Source of the DNA: Plasmopara viticola
Taxonomy: Eukaryota > Oomycota > Peronosporomycetes > Peronosporales > Peronosporaceae
DNA length: 64,000 bases
Reading direction: 5' to 3'
Assembly: GCA_001695595.3 (NCBI GenBank)
Contig: MBPM02000119.1
Span: 1 to 64,000, forward strand
Shown here: positions 1-15,239 of the stretch, one piece after another
How the letters are laid out: the number at the start of each line of letters is the position of its first letter
Numbering within the stretch: position 1 is the first letter of the stretch
The notes under the pieces: model-generated
Told to the model about the DNA's origin: nothing
What the model saw: the letters and a program-made list of their open reading frames with translations, nothing else
Databases searched by the model: none
Program-made: the position numbers and the translations under genes

Positions 1-3000
1 AGAAACAACTAAGCGTATATTTGCTCTTTTGAATTGCTGAGATGATCAACGGTTATAGATACGTCCTTTCTATCATTCTAGACGCGTGCAGACGCAATAG
101 AGAAACAACTAAGCGTATATTTGCTCTTATGAAGTGCTGAGATGATGTACGGCCATAGATACGTTCTTCTATCATTCTAGACGCGTGCAGACGCAATAAA
201 GAAACAACCAGGCGTATATTTGCTCTTATGAAGTGCTGAGATTATGTACAGCCATAGATACGTCCTTTCTATCATTCTAGACGCGTGTAGACGCAATCTA
301 GACTCAACTAAACGTATATTTGCTCTTTTGAATTGCTGAGATGATCAACGGCCATAGATACGTCCTTCCGATCATTCTAGACGCGTGCAGACGCAATAGA
401 GAGACAACTAAGCGTATATTTGCTCTTATGAAGTGCTGAGATGATGTACGGCCATAGATACGTCCTTTCTATCATTCTAGACGCGTGCAGACGCAATAGA
501 GTCACAACTAAACGTGTATTTGGTCTTTTGAAGTGCTGGGATGATGAACGGTTATAGATACGTCTTTCTTATCATTTTAGACGCGTGCAGACGCTATAGA
601 GTCACAACTAAGCGTATATTTGCTCTTTGAAGTGCTGGGATGATGTACGGCCATAGATACTTCCTTTCTATCATTCTAGACGCGTGCAGACGCAATAGAG
701 AATCAACAAAGCGTATATTTGCTCTTTGGAAGTGCTGAGATGATCAACGGTCATAGATATGACCTTTTTATCATTCTAGACGCGTGCAGATGCACTAGAG
801 TCACAACAAAGCGTATATTTGCTCTTTTGAAGTGCTGAGATGATGTACGGCCATAGATACGTCCTTTCTATCATTCTAGACGCGTGCAGACGCAATAAAG
901 TCTCAACAAAGTGTATATTTGCTCTTTTGAAGTGCTGGGATGTACGGCCATAGATACGTCCTTTTTATCATTCTAGACGTGTCCAGACGCACTAGAGTCA
1001 CAACAAAGCATATATTTACTCTTTGGAAGTGCTGGGACGATCTACGGCCATAGATACATCCTTTCTAACATTCTTGACGCGTGCAGACGCACTAGAGTCA
1101 CAACAAAGAAAAATTTGCTATTTGGAAGTGCTGAGATGATCTACGGCCATAGATAAGTCCTTTCTATCATTCTTGACGCGTGCAGACGCAATAGAGAAAC
1201 AACTAAGCGTATATTTGCTCCTATGAAGTGCTGAGATGATGTACGGCCATAGATCCGTCCTTTCGATCGTTCTAGACCTGTGCAGACGCACTAGAGTCAC
1301 AACAAAGCGTATATTTTCTCTTTGGAAGTGCTGAGACGATCTACGGCCATAGATACGTCCTTTCTATCATTCTAGACGCGTGCAGACGCAATAGAGAAAC
1401 AACTAAGCGTATATTTGTTCTTTTGAAGTGCTAAGGTGATGTACGGACATAGATACGTCTTTTCTATCATTCTAGACGCGTGCAGACGCAATAGAGAAAC
1501 AACCGAGCGTTTATTTGCTCTTTGGAAGTGCTGCGATCATGTACGGCCATAGATACGTCCTTTCTATCGTTCTAGACAGACGCACTAGAGTCACAACAAA
1601 GCGTATATTTACTCTTTGGAAGTGCTGAGACGATCTACGGCCATAGATACGTCCTTTCTATCATTATTGATGCGTGCAGACGCAATAGAGTCACAAGTAA
1701 GCGTATATTTGCTCTTTTGGAGTTCTGGGATGATGTACGGCCATCGAGACGTCGTTTCTATTATTTTAGACGCGTGCAGACGCAATAGAGTCACAACCAA
1801 GCGTATAGTTGCTCTTTTGATGAGCTGAAACGATCTACGGCCATAGATACGTCCTTTCTATCATTCTAGACGCGTGCAGACGCAATAGAGAAACAACTAA
1901 ACGTATATTTGCTCTTTTGGAAGTGCTGAGACGATCTACGGCCATAGATACGTCCTTTCTATCATTCTAGACGCGTGCAGACGCAATAGAGTGACGACTA
2001 AGCGTAAAGTTGCTCTTTGGAAGTGCTAAAACGATCAACGGCCATAGATACGTCCTTTCTATCATTCTAGACGCGTGCACACGCAAAGAGTGACAACTAA
2101 GCGTATATTTGCTATTTTGAAGTGCTAAGATGATGTACGGCCATAGATACGTCCTTTCTATCATTCTAGACGCGTGCAGACGCAATAGAGTGACAACTAA
2201 GCGTAAAGTTGCTCTTTTGAAGAGCTGGGATGATGTACGGCCATCGATACGTCCTTTCTATCATTCTAGACGCGTGCAGACGCAATAGAGTCACAACTAA
2301 GCGTATAGTTGCTCTTTTGAAGAGCTGAAACGATCTACGGCCATAGATACGTCCTTTCTATCATTCTAGACGCGTGCAGACGCAATAGAGTATCAACTAA
2401 ACGTATATTTGCTCTTTAGAAGTGCTGAGACGATCTACGGCCATAGATACGTCCTTTCTATCATTCTAGACGCGTGTAGACGCAATCTAGACACAACTAA
2501 GCGTATATTTGCTCTTTTGAATTGCTGAGATGATCAACGGCCATAGATACGTCCTTTCTATCATTCTAGACGCGTGCAGACGCAATTGAGAAACAACTAA
2601 GCGTATATTTGCTCCTATGACGTGCTGAGATCATGTACGGCCATAGATACGTCCTTTCTATCATTCTAGACGCGTGCAGACGCAAAACAGTATCAACTAA
2701 ACGCAAATTTGCCCTTTGGAAGTGCTAAAACGATCTACGGCCATAGATCCGTCCTTTCTATCATTTAAGCCGCGTGCAGACGCAATAGAGAAACAACTAA
2801 GCGTATATTTGCTCCTTTGAAGTGCTGAGATGATGTACGGCCATAGATCCGTCCTTTCTATCATTTAAGCCGCGTGCAGACGCAATAGAGAAAATACTAA
2901 GCGTATTTTTGCTCTTATGAAGTGCTGAGATGATGTACGGCCATAGATTCGTCCTTTCTATCATTCTAGACGCGTGTAGACGCAATCTAGACACAACTAA

Positions 3001-3779
3001 GCGTATATTTGCTCTTTTGAATTGCTGAGTTGATCAACGGCCATAGCTATGACCTTTCTATCATTTCAGACGCGTGCAGATGCACTACAGTCACAACAAA
3101 GCGTATATTTACTCTATGGAAGTGCTGAGACGAGCTACGGCCATAGATACGTTCTTTCTATCATTCTAGACGCGTGCAGACGCGATCAAGTCACAACTAA
3201 GCGTATATTTGCTTTTTTGAAGTGCTGAGATGATGTACGGCCATGTATACGTCCTTTCAATCATTCTAGACGCGTGCAGACGCAATAGAGACACAACTAA
3301 ACGTATATTTGCTCTTTGGAAGTGCTGAGATCATGTACGGCCATAGATACGTCCTTTCTATCGTTCTAGACGTGTATTGACGCAATAGAGAAACAACTAA
3401 GCGTATATTTGCTCCTTGGAAGTGCTGAGACGATCTACGGCCATAGATACGTCCTTTCTATCATTCTAGACGCGTGCAGACGCAATTGAGAAACAGCTAA
3501 GCGTATATTTGCTCTTTGGAAGTGCTGAGATCATGTACGGCCATAGATACGTCCTTTCTATCGTTCTAGACGTGTATTGACGCAATAGAGAAACAACTAA
3601 GCGTATATTTGCTCTTTGGAAGAGCTGAGACGATCTACGGCCATAGATACGTCCTTTCTATCATTCTAGACGCGTGCAGACGCAATTGAGAAACAGCTAA
3701 GCGTATATTTGCTCTTTGGAAGTGCTGAGACGATCTACGGCCAAAGATACGTCTTTTCTATCATTCTAGACGCGTGCAG

Positions 3780-4500
3780 ACGCAATAGAGTCACAACTAA
3801 GCGTATATCTGCTCTTTGGAAGTGCTGAGACGATCTACGGCCAAAAATACGTCGTTCCGAACATTCTAGACGCGTGCAAACGCAATAGAGTCACAACTAA
3901 GAATATATATTTGCTCTTTGGAAAAGCTGGGACGATCTACGGCCATAGATACGTCCTTTCTATCATTCTAGACGCGTGCAGACGCAAAACAGTATCAACT
4001 AAACGCATATTTGCCCTTTGGAAGTGCTAAAACGATCTACGGCCATAGATACGTCCTTTCTATCATTCTAGACGCGTGCAGACGCAATTGAGAAACAGCT
4101 AAGCGTATATTTGCTCTTTGGAAGTGCTGAGATGATGTACGGCCATAGATACGTCCTTTCTATCATTCTAGACGCGTGTAGACGCAATCTAGACACAACT
4201 AAGCGTATATTTGCTCTTTTGAATTGCTGAGTTGATCAACGGCCATAGATATGACCTTTCTATCATTCTAGACGCGTGCAGATGCACTAGAGTCACAACA
4301 AAGCGTATATTTACTCTATAAAAGTGCTGAGACGAGCTACGGCCATAGATACGTTCTTTCTGTCATTCTAGACGCGTGCAGACGCAATCGAGACACAACT
4401 AAACGTTTATTTGCTCTTTAGAAGTGCTGAGATCATGTACGGCCATAGATACGTCCTTTCTATCGTTCTAGACGTGTACTGATGCAATAGAGAAACAACT
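3780..4500. repeat. Multi-monomer block, first copy (duplicated 3.2 kb downstream)
   Basis: A run of about seven monomers carries an ordered set of rare variants: CCAAAAATACGTCG near 3842, GTATCAACTAAACGC near 3991, TTGATCAACGGCC near 4233, AAAGTGCTGAGACGAGC near 4321 and GTGTACTGATGCAATAG near 4474. The same order and spacing recurs at about 6980-7700, offset roughly 3200 bp, which indicates a block duplication rather than independent mutation. Confidence 0.75.
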
Positions 4501-6979
4501 AAGCGTATATTTGCTCTTTGGAAGTGCTGAGACGATCTACGGCCATAGATACGTCCTTTCTATCATTCTAGACGCGTGCAGACGCAATAGAGAAACAACT
4601 AAGCGTATATTTGCTCTTATGAAGTACTGAGATGATGTACGGCCATAGATACGTCCTTTCTTTCATTCTAGACGCGTGGAGACGCAATCTAGACGCAACT
4701 AAGCGTTTATTTGCTATTTGGAAGTGCTGAGATGATCTACGGCCATAGATACGTCCTTTCTATCATTGTAGACGCGTGCAGACGCAATAGAGAAAAAACT
4801 AAGCGTATATTTGCTCTTTTGAAGTGCTGAGATGATGTACGGCCATAGATACGTCCTTTCTATCATTCTAGACGCGTGCAGACGCAATAGCGAATCAACA
4901 AAGCGTATATTTGCTCTTATGAAGTGCTAAGATGATGTACGGCCATAGATACGTTCTTTCTATCATTCTAGACGCGTGTAGACGCAATCTAGACACAACT
5001 AAGCGTTTATTTGCTCTTTTGAAATGCTGAGATGATCAACGGCCATAGATACGTCCTTTCTATCATTCTAGACGCGTGCAGACGCAACAAAGAAACAACT
5101 AAGCGTATATTTGCTCTTTTGAATTGCTGAGATGATGTACGGCCATAGAAACGTCTTTTCTATCATTTAAGACGCGTGCAGACGCGATCGAGTCACAACT
5201 AAGCGTTTATTTGCTCTTTGGAAGTACTGAGATCATGTACGGCCATAGATACGTCCTTTCTATCGTGCTAGACGCGTGCAGACGCAATAGAGAGACAACT
5301 AAGCGTATATTTACTCTTTCGAAGTGCTGGGAAGATGTATGGCCATGTATACGTCCTTTCTATCATTCTAGACGCGTGCAGACGCAATAGAGTCACAACC
5401 AAGCGTATAGTTGCTCTTTTGATGAGCTGAAACGATCTACGGCCATAGATACGTCCTTTCTATCATTCTAGACGCGTGCAGACGCAATAGAGTATCAACT
5501 AAACGTATATTTGCTCTTTAGAAGTGATGAGACGATCTACGGCCATAGATACGTCCTTTCTATCATTCTAGACGCGTGTAGACGCAATCTAGACACAACT
5601 AAGCGTATATTTGCTCTTTTGAATTGCTGAGATAATCAACGGCCATAGATACGTCCTTTCTATCATTCTAGACGCGTGCAGACGCAATTGAGAAACAACT
5701 AAGCGTATATTTGCTCCTATGACGTGCTGAGATCATGTACGGCCATAGATACGTCCTTTCTATCATTCTAGACGCGTGCAGACGCAATAGAGAATCAACA
5801 AAGCGTATATTTGCTCCTTTGAAGTGCTGAGATGATGTACGGCCATAGATCCGTCCTTTATATCATTCTAGACGCGTGCAGACGCTATAGAGTAGCAACT
5901 AAATGATAATTTGCTCTTTGGAAGTGCTGAGACGATCTACGGCCATAGATACGTCCTTTCTCTCATTCTAGACGCGTGCAGACGCAATAGAGTCACAACC
6001 AAGCGTATAGTTGCTCTTTTGAAGTGCTGAAACGATCTACGGCCATAGATACGTCCTTTCTATCATTCTAGACGCGTGCAGACGCAATAGAGTCACAACC
6101 AAGCGTATAGTTGCTCTTTTGATGAGCTGAAACGATCTACGGCCATATATACGTCCTTTCTATCATTCTAGACGCGTGCAGACGCAATATAGTCACAACT
6201 AAACGTATATATGCTCTTTTGAAGTGCTGAGATGATGTACGGCCATGTATACGTCCTCTCAATCATTCTAGACGCGTGTAGACGCAATAGAGAAACAACT
6301 AAGCGTATATTTGCTCTTTGGAAGAGCTGAGACAATCTACGGCCATAGATACATCCTTTCTATCATTCTAGACGCGTGCAGACGCAATAGAGAAACAACT
6401 AAGCGTATATTTGCTCTTTGGAAGTGCTGAGACGATTAAAGGCAAAAGATACGTCCTTTCTATCATTATAGACGCGTGCAGACGCAATAGAGAAACAACT
6501 AAGCGTATATTTGCTCTTTGGAAGTGCTGAGACGATCTACGGCCATAGATACGTCCTTTCTATCATTCTAGACGCGTGCAGACGCAAAACAGTATCAACT
6601 AAACGCATATTTGCCCTTTGGAAGTGCTAAAACGATCTACGGCCATAGATACGTCCTTTCTATCATTTAAGCCGCGTGCAGACGCAATAGAGAAACAACT
6701 AAGCGTATATTTGCTCCTTTGAAGTGCTGAGATGATGTACGGCCATAGATACGTCCTTTCTATCATTTAAGCCGCGTGCAGACGCAATAGAGAAACAACT
6801 AAGCGTATATTTGCTCTTATGAAGTGCTGAGATGATGTACGGCCATAGATTCGTCCTTTCTATCATTCTAGACGCGTGTAGACGCAATTGAGAAACAACT
6901 AAGCGTATATTTGCTCTTTGGAAGTGCTGAGACGATCTACGGCCATAGATACGTCTTTTCTATCATTCTAGACGCGTGC

Positions 6980-7700
6980 AGACGCAATAGAGTCACAACT
7001 AAGCGTATATTTGCTCTTTGGAAGTGCTGAGACGATCTACGGCCAAAAATACGTCGTTCCGAACATTCTAGACGCGTGCAAACGCAATAGAGTCACAACT
7101 AAGCATATATTTGCTCTTTGGAAAAGCTGGGACGATCTACGGCCATAGATACGTCCTTTCTATCATTCTAGACGCGTGCAGACGCAAAAGAGTATCAACT
7201 AAACGTATATTTGCTCTTTGGAAGTGCTAAACGATCTACGGCCATAGATACGTCCTTTCTATCATTTAAGCCGCGTGCAGACGCAATAGAGAAACAACTA
7301 AGCGTATATTTGCTCTTATGAAGTGCTGAGATGATGTACGGCCATAGATACGTCCTTTCTATCATTCTAGACGCTTGTAGACGCAATCTAGACACAACTA
7401 AGCTTATATTTGCTCTTTTAAATTGCTTAGTTGATCAACGGCCATAGATATGACCTTTCTATCATTCTAGACGCGTGCAGATGCACTAGAGTCACAACAA
7501 AGCGTATATTTACTCTATAAAAGTGCTGAGACGAGCTACGGCCATAGATACGTTCTTTCTGTCATTCTAGACGCGTGCAGACGCAATCGAGACACAACTA
7601 AACGTTTATTTGCTCTTTAGAAGTGCTGAGATCATGTACGGCCATAGATACGTCCTTTCTATCGTTCTAGACGTGTACTGATGCAATAGAGAAACAACTA
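6980..7700. repeat. Multi-monomer block, second copy
   Basis: This is the second copy of the variant series seen at 3780-4500, in the same orientation and order. Small differences (for example ACAAAAG versus ACAAAAC-type changes and a one-base deletion near 7228) show that the copies have begun to diverge. Confidence 0.75.
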
Positions 7701-10700
7701 AGCGTATATTTGCTCTTTGGAAGAGCTGAGACGATCTACAGCCATAGATACGTCCTTTCTATCGTTCTAGACGCGTGCAGACGCAATAGAGAAACAACTA
7801 AGCGTATATTTACTCTTTCGAAGTGCTGGGATGATGTATGGCCATGTATACGTCCTTTCTATCATTCTAGACGCGTGCAGACGCAATCTAGACACAACTA
7901 AGCGTATATTTGCTCTTTTGAATTGCTGAGACGAGCTACGGCCATAGATACGTTCTTTCTGTCATTCTAGACGCGTGCAGACGCAATAGAGACACAACTA
8001 AACGTATATTTGCTCTAATGAAGTACTGAGATGATGTACGGCCATAGATACGTCCTTTCTATCATTTAAGACGCGTGCAGACGCGATCGAGTCACAACTA
8101 AGCGTTTATTTGCTCTTTGGAAGTACTGAGATCATGTACGGCCATAGATACGTTCTTTCTATCGTGCTAGACGCGTGCAGACGCAATAGAGAGACAACTA
8201 AGCGTATATTTACTCTTTCGAAGTGCTGGGATGATGTATGGCCATGTATACGTCCTTTCTATCATTCTAGACGCGTGCAGACGCAATCTAGACACAACTA
8301 AGCGTATATTTGCTCTTTTGAATTGCTGAGATGATCAACGGCCATAGATACGTCTTTTCTATCATTCTAGACGCGTGCAGACGCAATAGAGAGACAACTA
8401 AGCGTTTATTTGCTCTTTGGAAGTGCTGAGATCATGTACGGCCATAGATACGTCCTTTCTATTGTTCTAGACGTGTACTGACGCAATAGAGAGACAACTA
8501 AGCGTATATTTGCTCTTTGGAAGAGCTGAGACGATCTACAGCCATAGATACGTCCTTTCTATCATTCTAGACGCGTGCAGACGCAATAGAGAAACAACTA
8601 AGCGTATATTTGCTCTAATGAAGTACTGAGATGATGTACGGCCATAGATACGTCCTTTCAATCATTCTAGACGCGTGTAGACGCAATCTAGACGCAACTA
8701 AGCGTTTATTTGCTATTTGGAAGTGCTGAGATGATGTACGGCCATAGATCCATCCTTTCTATCATTTAAGACGCGTGCAGACGCGATCGAGTCACAACTA
8801 AGCGTTTATTTGCTCTTTGGAAGTACTGAGATCATGTACGGCCATAGATACGTCCTTTCTATCGTGCTAGACGCGTGCAGACGCAATAGAGAGACAACTA
8901 AGCGTATATTTACTCTTTCGAAGTGCTGGGATGATGTATGGCCATGTATACGTCCTTTCTATCATTCTAGACGCGTGCAGACGCAATCTAGACACAACTA
9001 AGCGTATATTTGCTCTTTTGAATTGCTGAGACGAGCTACGGCCATAGATACGTTCTTTCTGTCATTCTAGACGCGTGCAGACGCAATAGAAACACAACTA
9101 AACGTTTATTTGCTCTTTGGAAGTGCTGAGATCATGTACGGCCATAGATACGTCCTTTCTATCGTTCTAGACGTGTACTGACGCAATAGAGAAACAACTA
9201 AGCGTATATTTGCTCTTTGGAAGAGCTGAGACGATCTACAGCCATAGATACGTCCTTTCTATCATTCTAGACGCGTGCAGACGCAATAGAGAAACAACTA
9301 AGCGTATATTTGCTCCTTTGAAGTGCTGAGATGATGTACGGCCATGTATACGTCCTTTCTATCATTCTAGACGCGTGCAGACGCAATCTAGACACAACTA
9401 AGCGTATATTTGCTCTTTTGAATTGCTGAGACGAGCTACGGCCATAGATACGTTCTTTCTGTCATTCTAGACGCGTGCAGACGCAATAGAGACACAACTA
9501 AACGTTTATTTGCTCTTTGGAAGTGCTGAGATCATGTACGGCCATAGATACGTCCTTTCTATCGTTCTAGACGTGAACTGACGCAATTGAGAAACAACTA
9601 AGCGTATATTTGCTCTTTGGAAGAACTGAGACGATTTACAGCCATAGATACGTCCTTTCTATCATTCTAGACGCGTGCAGACGCAATAGAGAAACAACTA
9701 AGCGTATATTTGCTCCTTTGAAGTGCTGAGATGATGTACGGCCATAGATACGTCCTTTCTATCGTGCTAGACGCGTGCAGACGCGATCGAGTCACAACTA
9801 AGCGTTTATTTGCTCTTTGGAAGTACTGAGATCATGTACGGCCATAGATACGTCCTTTCTATCGTGCTAGACGCGTGCAGACGCAATAGAGAAACAACTA
9901 AGCGTATATTCACTCTTTCGAAGTGCTGGGATGATGTATAGCCATGTATACGTCCTTTCTATCATTCTAGACGCGTGTAGACGCAATCTAGACGCAACTA
10001 AGCGTTTATTTGCTATTTGGAAGTGCTGAGATGATGTACGGCCATAGATCCATCCTTTCTATCATTTAAGACGCGTGCAGACGCGATCGAGTCACAACTA
10101 AGCGTTTATTTGCTCTTTGGAAGTACTGAGATAATGTACGGCCATAGATACGTCCTTTCTATCGTACTAGACGCGTGCAGACGCAATAGAGAAACAACTA
10201 AGCGTATATTTACTCTTTCGAAGTGCTGGGATGATGTATGGCCATGTATACGTCCTTTCTATCATTCTAGACGCGTGCAGACGCAATCTAGACACAACTA
10301 AGCGTATATTTGCTCTTTTGAATTGCTGAGACGAGCTACGGCCATAGATACGTCCTTTCTATCATTCTAGACGCGTGCAGACGCAATAGAGACACAACTA
10401 AACGTTTATTTGCTCTTTGGAAGTGCTGAGATCATGTACGGCCATAGATACGTCCTTTCTATCGTTCTAGACGTGTACTGACGCAATAGAGAAACAACTA
10501 AGCGTATATTTGCTCTTTGGAAGAACTGAGACGATCTACAGCCATAGATACGTCCTTTCTATCATTCTAGACGCGTGCAGACGCAATAGAGAAACAACTA
10601 AGCGTATATTTGCTCCTTTGAAGTGCTGAGATGATGTACGGCCATAGATACGTCCTTTCTATCATTCTAGACGCGTGCAGACGCAATAGAGAATCAACAA

Positions 10701-12480
10701 AGCGTATATTTGCTCTTATGAAGTGCTGAGATGATGTACGGCCATAGATACGTTCTTTCTATCATTCTAGACGCGTGTAGACGCAATCTAGACACAACTA
10801 AGCGTTTATTTGCTCTTTTGAAATGCTGAGATGATCAACGGCCATAGATACGTCCTTTCTATCATTCTAGACGCGTGCAGACGCAACAAAGAAACAACTA
10901 AGCGTATATTTGCTCTTATGAAGTGCTGAGATAATGTACGGCCATAGATACGTTCTTTCTATCATTCTAGACGCGTGTAGACGCAATAGAGAATCAACAA
11001 AGCGTATATTTGATCTTATGAAGTGCTGAGATGATGTACGGCCATAGATACGTTCTTTCTATCATTCTAGACGCGTGTAGACGCAATCTAGACACAACTA
11101 AGCCTTTGTTTGCTCTTTTGAAATGCTGAGATGATCAACGGCCATAGATACGTCCTTTCTATCATTCTAGACGCGTGCAGACGCAATAAAGAAACAACTA
11201 AGCGTATATTTGCTCCTTTGAAGTGCTGAGATGATGTACGGCCATAGATCCATCCTTTCTATTATTTAAGACGCGTGCAGACGCGATCGAGTCACAACTA
11301 AGCGTTTATTTGCTCTTTGGAAGTACTGAGATCATGTACGGCCATAGATACGTCCTTTCTATCGTGCTAGACGCGTGCAGACGCAATAGAGAAACAACTA
11401 AGCGTATATTTACTCTTTCGAAGTGCTGGGATGATGTATGGCCATGTATACGTCCTTTCTATCATTCTAGACGCGTGTAGACGCAATCTAGACGCAACTA
11501 AGCGTTCATTTGCTCTTTGGAAGTGCTGAGATGATCTACGGCCATAGATACGTCTTTTCTATCATAGACGCGTGCAGACGCAATAGAGAAACAACTAAGC
11601 GTATATTTGCTCTTATGAAGTGCTGAGATGATGTACGGCCATAGATACGTCCTTTCTATCATTCTAGACGCGTGCAGACGCAATAGAGAATCAACAAAGC
11701 GTATTTTTGCTCTTATGAAGTGCTGAGATGATGTACGGCCATAGATACGTTCTTTCTATCATTCTAGACGCGTGTAGACGCAATCTAGACACAACTAAGC
11801 GTATATTTGCTCTTTTGAATTGCTGAGATGATCAACGGCCATAGATACGTCCTTTCTATCATTCTAGACGCGTGCAGACGCAATAGAGTAACAACTAATT
11901 GTATATTTGCTCTTATGAAGTGCTGGGATTATGTACGGCCATAGATACGTCCTTTCTATCATTCTAGAAACGTGCAGACGCAATAGAGAAACAACTAAGC
12001 GTATATCTGCTCTTATGAAGTGCTGAGATGATGTACGGCCATAGATACGTCCTTTCTATCATTCTAGACGCGTGCAGACGCAATAGAGAATCAACAAAGC
12101 GTATATTTGCTCTTATGAAGTGCTGAGATGATGTACGGCCATAGATACGTTATTTCTATCATTCTAGACGCGTGTAGACGCAATCTAGACACAACTAAGC
12201 GTTTATTTGCTCTTTTGAAATGCTGAGATGATCAACGGCCATAGATACGTCCTTTCTATCATTCTAGACGCGTGCAGACGCAATAGAGAAACAACTAAGC
12301 GTATATTTGCTCTTTGAAGTGCTGAGATGATGTACGGCCATAGATCCATCCTTTCTATCATTTAAGACGCGTGCAGACGCGATCGAGTCACAACTAAGCG
12401 TTTATTTGCTCTTTGGAAGTACTGAGATCATGTACGGCCATAGATACGTCCTTTCTATCGTTCTAGACGCGTGCAGACGC
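7700..12480. repeat. Higher-order repeat zone within the satellite
   Basis: Blocks of two to five monomers with identical private variants repeat here: GAAGTACTGAGATCATG (or ATAATG) occurs near 8120, 8820, 9820, 10120, 11320 and 12416, followed each time by the CGAAGTGCTGGGATGATGTATGG monomer type where complete. GACGATCTACAGCC recurs near 7730, 8530, 9230 and 10530. Spacings are multiples of about 100 bp (300-1300 bp) rather than one fixed length, so this is an irregular higher-order structure. Confidence 0.75.
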
Positions 12481-13859
12481 AAAAGAGAAAAAACTAAGCG
12501 TATATTTACTCTTTCGAAGTGTTGGGATGATGTACGGCCATGTATACGTCCTTTCTATCATTCTAGACGCGTGCAGACGCACTAGAGAAACAACTAAACG
12601 TATAGTTGATCTTTTGGAGTTCTGGGATGATGTACGGCCATAGATACGTCCTTTCTATCATCCTAGACGCTTGCAGACGCAACCTAGACACAACTAAGCG
12701 TATATTTGCTCTTATGAAGTGGTGAGTTGATGTACGGCCATAGATACGTCCTTTCTATCATTCTAGACGCGTGTAGACGCATCCTAGACACAACTAAGCG
12801 TTTATTTGCTCTTTGGAAGTGCTGAGATCATGTACGGCCATAGATACGTCCTTTCTATCGTCCTAGACGTGTACAGACGCAATAGAGAAACAACTAAGCG
12901 TATATTTGTTCTTTGGAAGTGCTGAGACAATCTACGGCCATAGATACGTCCTATCTATCATTCTAGAAGCGTGCAGACGCAATAGAGTAACAACTAAGCT
13001 TTTAATTGTCTTTGAAAGTGCTGAGATCATGTACGGCCATAGATACGTCCTTTCTATCGTTCTAGACGCGTGCAGACACACTAGAGTCACAACAAAACGT
13101 ATATTTACTCTTTGGAAGTGCTGAGACGATCTACGGCCATAGATACGTCCTTTCTATCATTCTAGACGCGTGCAGACGCAATAGAGTCACAACTAAGCGT
13201 ATATTTGCTCTTTTGGAATTCTGGGATGATGTACGGCCATAGATACGTCCTTTCTATCATTCTAGACGCGTGCAGACGCTATAGAGTCACAATCAAGCGT
13301 ATATTTGCTCTTTTGAAGTACTGGGATGATGTATGGCCATAGATACGTCCTTTCTACATTGTAGACGTGTGCAGACGCACTAGAGTCACAACAAAGCAGA
13401 TATTTACTTTTTGGAAGTGCTGGGACGATCTACGGCCGAAGATACGTCCTTTCAAACATTCTTGACGCGTGCAGACGCACTAGAGTCTCAACCAAGCGTT
13501 TCTTTGCTCTTTAGAAGTGCCGGGATGATGTACGGCCATAGATACGTCTTTCTTATCATTCTTGACGCGTGCAGACGCACTAGAGTCACAACAAAGCGAA
13601 AATTTGCTCTTTGGAAGTGCTGAGACAATCTATGGCCATTGACACGTCCTTTATTTCATTATTGACGCGTGCAGACGTAATAGAGTAACAACTAAGCGTA
13701 TATTTGCTCTTTTGAAAGTGATGAGATAATGTACGGCCATAGATACGTCCTTTCTATCATTATAGACGCGTGCAGACGCAATAGAGAAACAACTAAGCGT
13801 ATATTTGCTCTTCTGAAGAGCTGAGATGATGTACGGCCATTGATACGTCCTTTCAATCA

Positions 13860-14400
13860 TTCTAGACGCGTGCAGACGCAATAGAGTCACAACAAAGCGT
13901 ACATTTGCTGTTTTGAAGTGCTGGAATGCTGTACGGCCATAGATACGTCCTTTCTATCATTCTAGACGCGTGCAGACGCACTAGAGTCACAACAAAGCGT
14001 TTTTGCTATTTTGAAGTGCTGGGACGCTGTACGGCCATGTATACGACCTTTCTATCATTCTAGACGCGTGCAAACGCAATAGAGTCACAACTAAACGTAT
14101 ATTTGCTCATTGGAAGTGTTGAGACGATCTACGGCCATAAATACGTCCTTTCTACTATTCTAGATGCGTGCAGTCACAACTAAGCGTATATTTGTTATTT
14201 TGAAGTGCTGGGATGATGTACGGCCATATATACGTCCTTTCTATCATTCTTGACGCGTGCAGATTCAATAGAGTCACAACTAAACGAATATTTGCTCTTT
14301 TGAATTGCTGAGATGATCAACGGCCATAGATACGTCCTTTTTATCATTCTAGACGCGTGCAGACGCAATAGAGAAACAACTAAGCGTATATTTGCTCTTA
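13860..14400. repeat. Satellite sub-block with shortened monomer, copy 1
   Basis: This block contains a monomer lacking about 12 bp (ATTCTAGATGCGTGCAGTCACAAC near 14157 joined without the usual ACGCAATAGAG) and the unusual ATTGGAAGTGTTGAGACG unit. The same combination recurs near 15240-15760 and, in part, near 17400-17770. Confidence 0.7.
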
Positions 14401-15239
14401 TGAAGTGCTGAGACGATCTACGGCTATAGGTACGTCCTTTCTATCATTCGTGACGCGTGCAGGCGCAATAGAGTCACAACTAAGCGTATGTCTGCTCTTT
14501 TGAAGTTCTGGGATGATGTACAGCCATAGATACATCCTTTCTATCATTCTAGACGCGTGCAGAGGCTATAGAGTCATAACCGAGCGTATATTTGCTCTTT
14601 TGAAGTGCTGGGATGATGTACGGCCATAGATACGTCCTTTCTATCATTGTAGACTTGAGCAGACGCACTAGATTCACAACAAAGCATATATTTACTCTTT
14701 GGAAGTGCTGAGACGATCTACGGCCGAACATACGTCCTTTTCTATCATTTTGACGCGTGCAGACGCAATAGAGTCACAACTAAGCGTATATTTGCTCTTT
14801 TGAAGTGCTGAGATGATGTACGGCCATAGATACGTCCTTTCTATCATTCTAGACGCGTGCAGACGCTATAGAGTCACAACCGAGCGTATATTTGCTCTTT
14901 TGAAGTGTTGGGATGATGTACGGCCATAGATACGTCCTTTCTATCATTGTAGACGTGCAGACGCATAGATTCACAACAAAGCATATATTTACTCTTTGGA
15001 AGTGCGGACGATCTACGGCCGAAGATACGTCCTTTCAAACATTCTTGACGCGTGCAGACGCACTAGAGTCACAGCAAAGCGTATATTTACTCTTTGGAAG
15101 TGCTGAGATGATCAACAACCAAAGATACGTCCTTTCTATCATTCTAGACGCGTGCAGACGCAATAGAGAAACGACTAAGCTTATATTTACTCTTATGAAG
15201 TGCTGTGATGATCAACGGCCATAAATACGTCCTTTCAAT

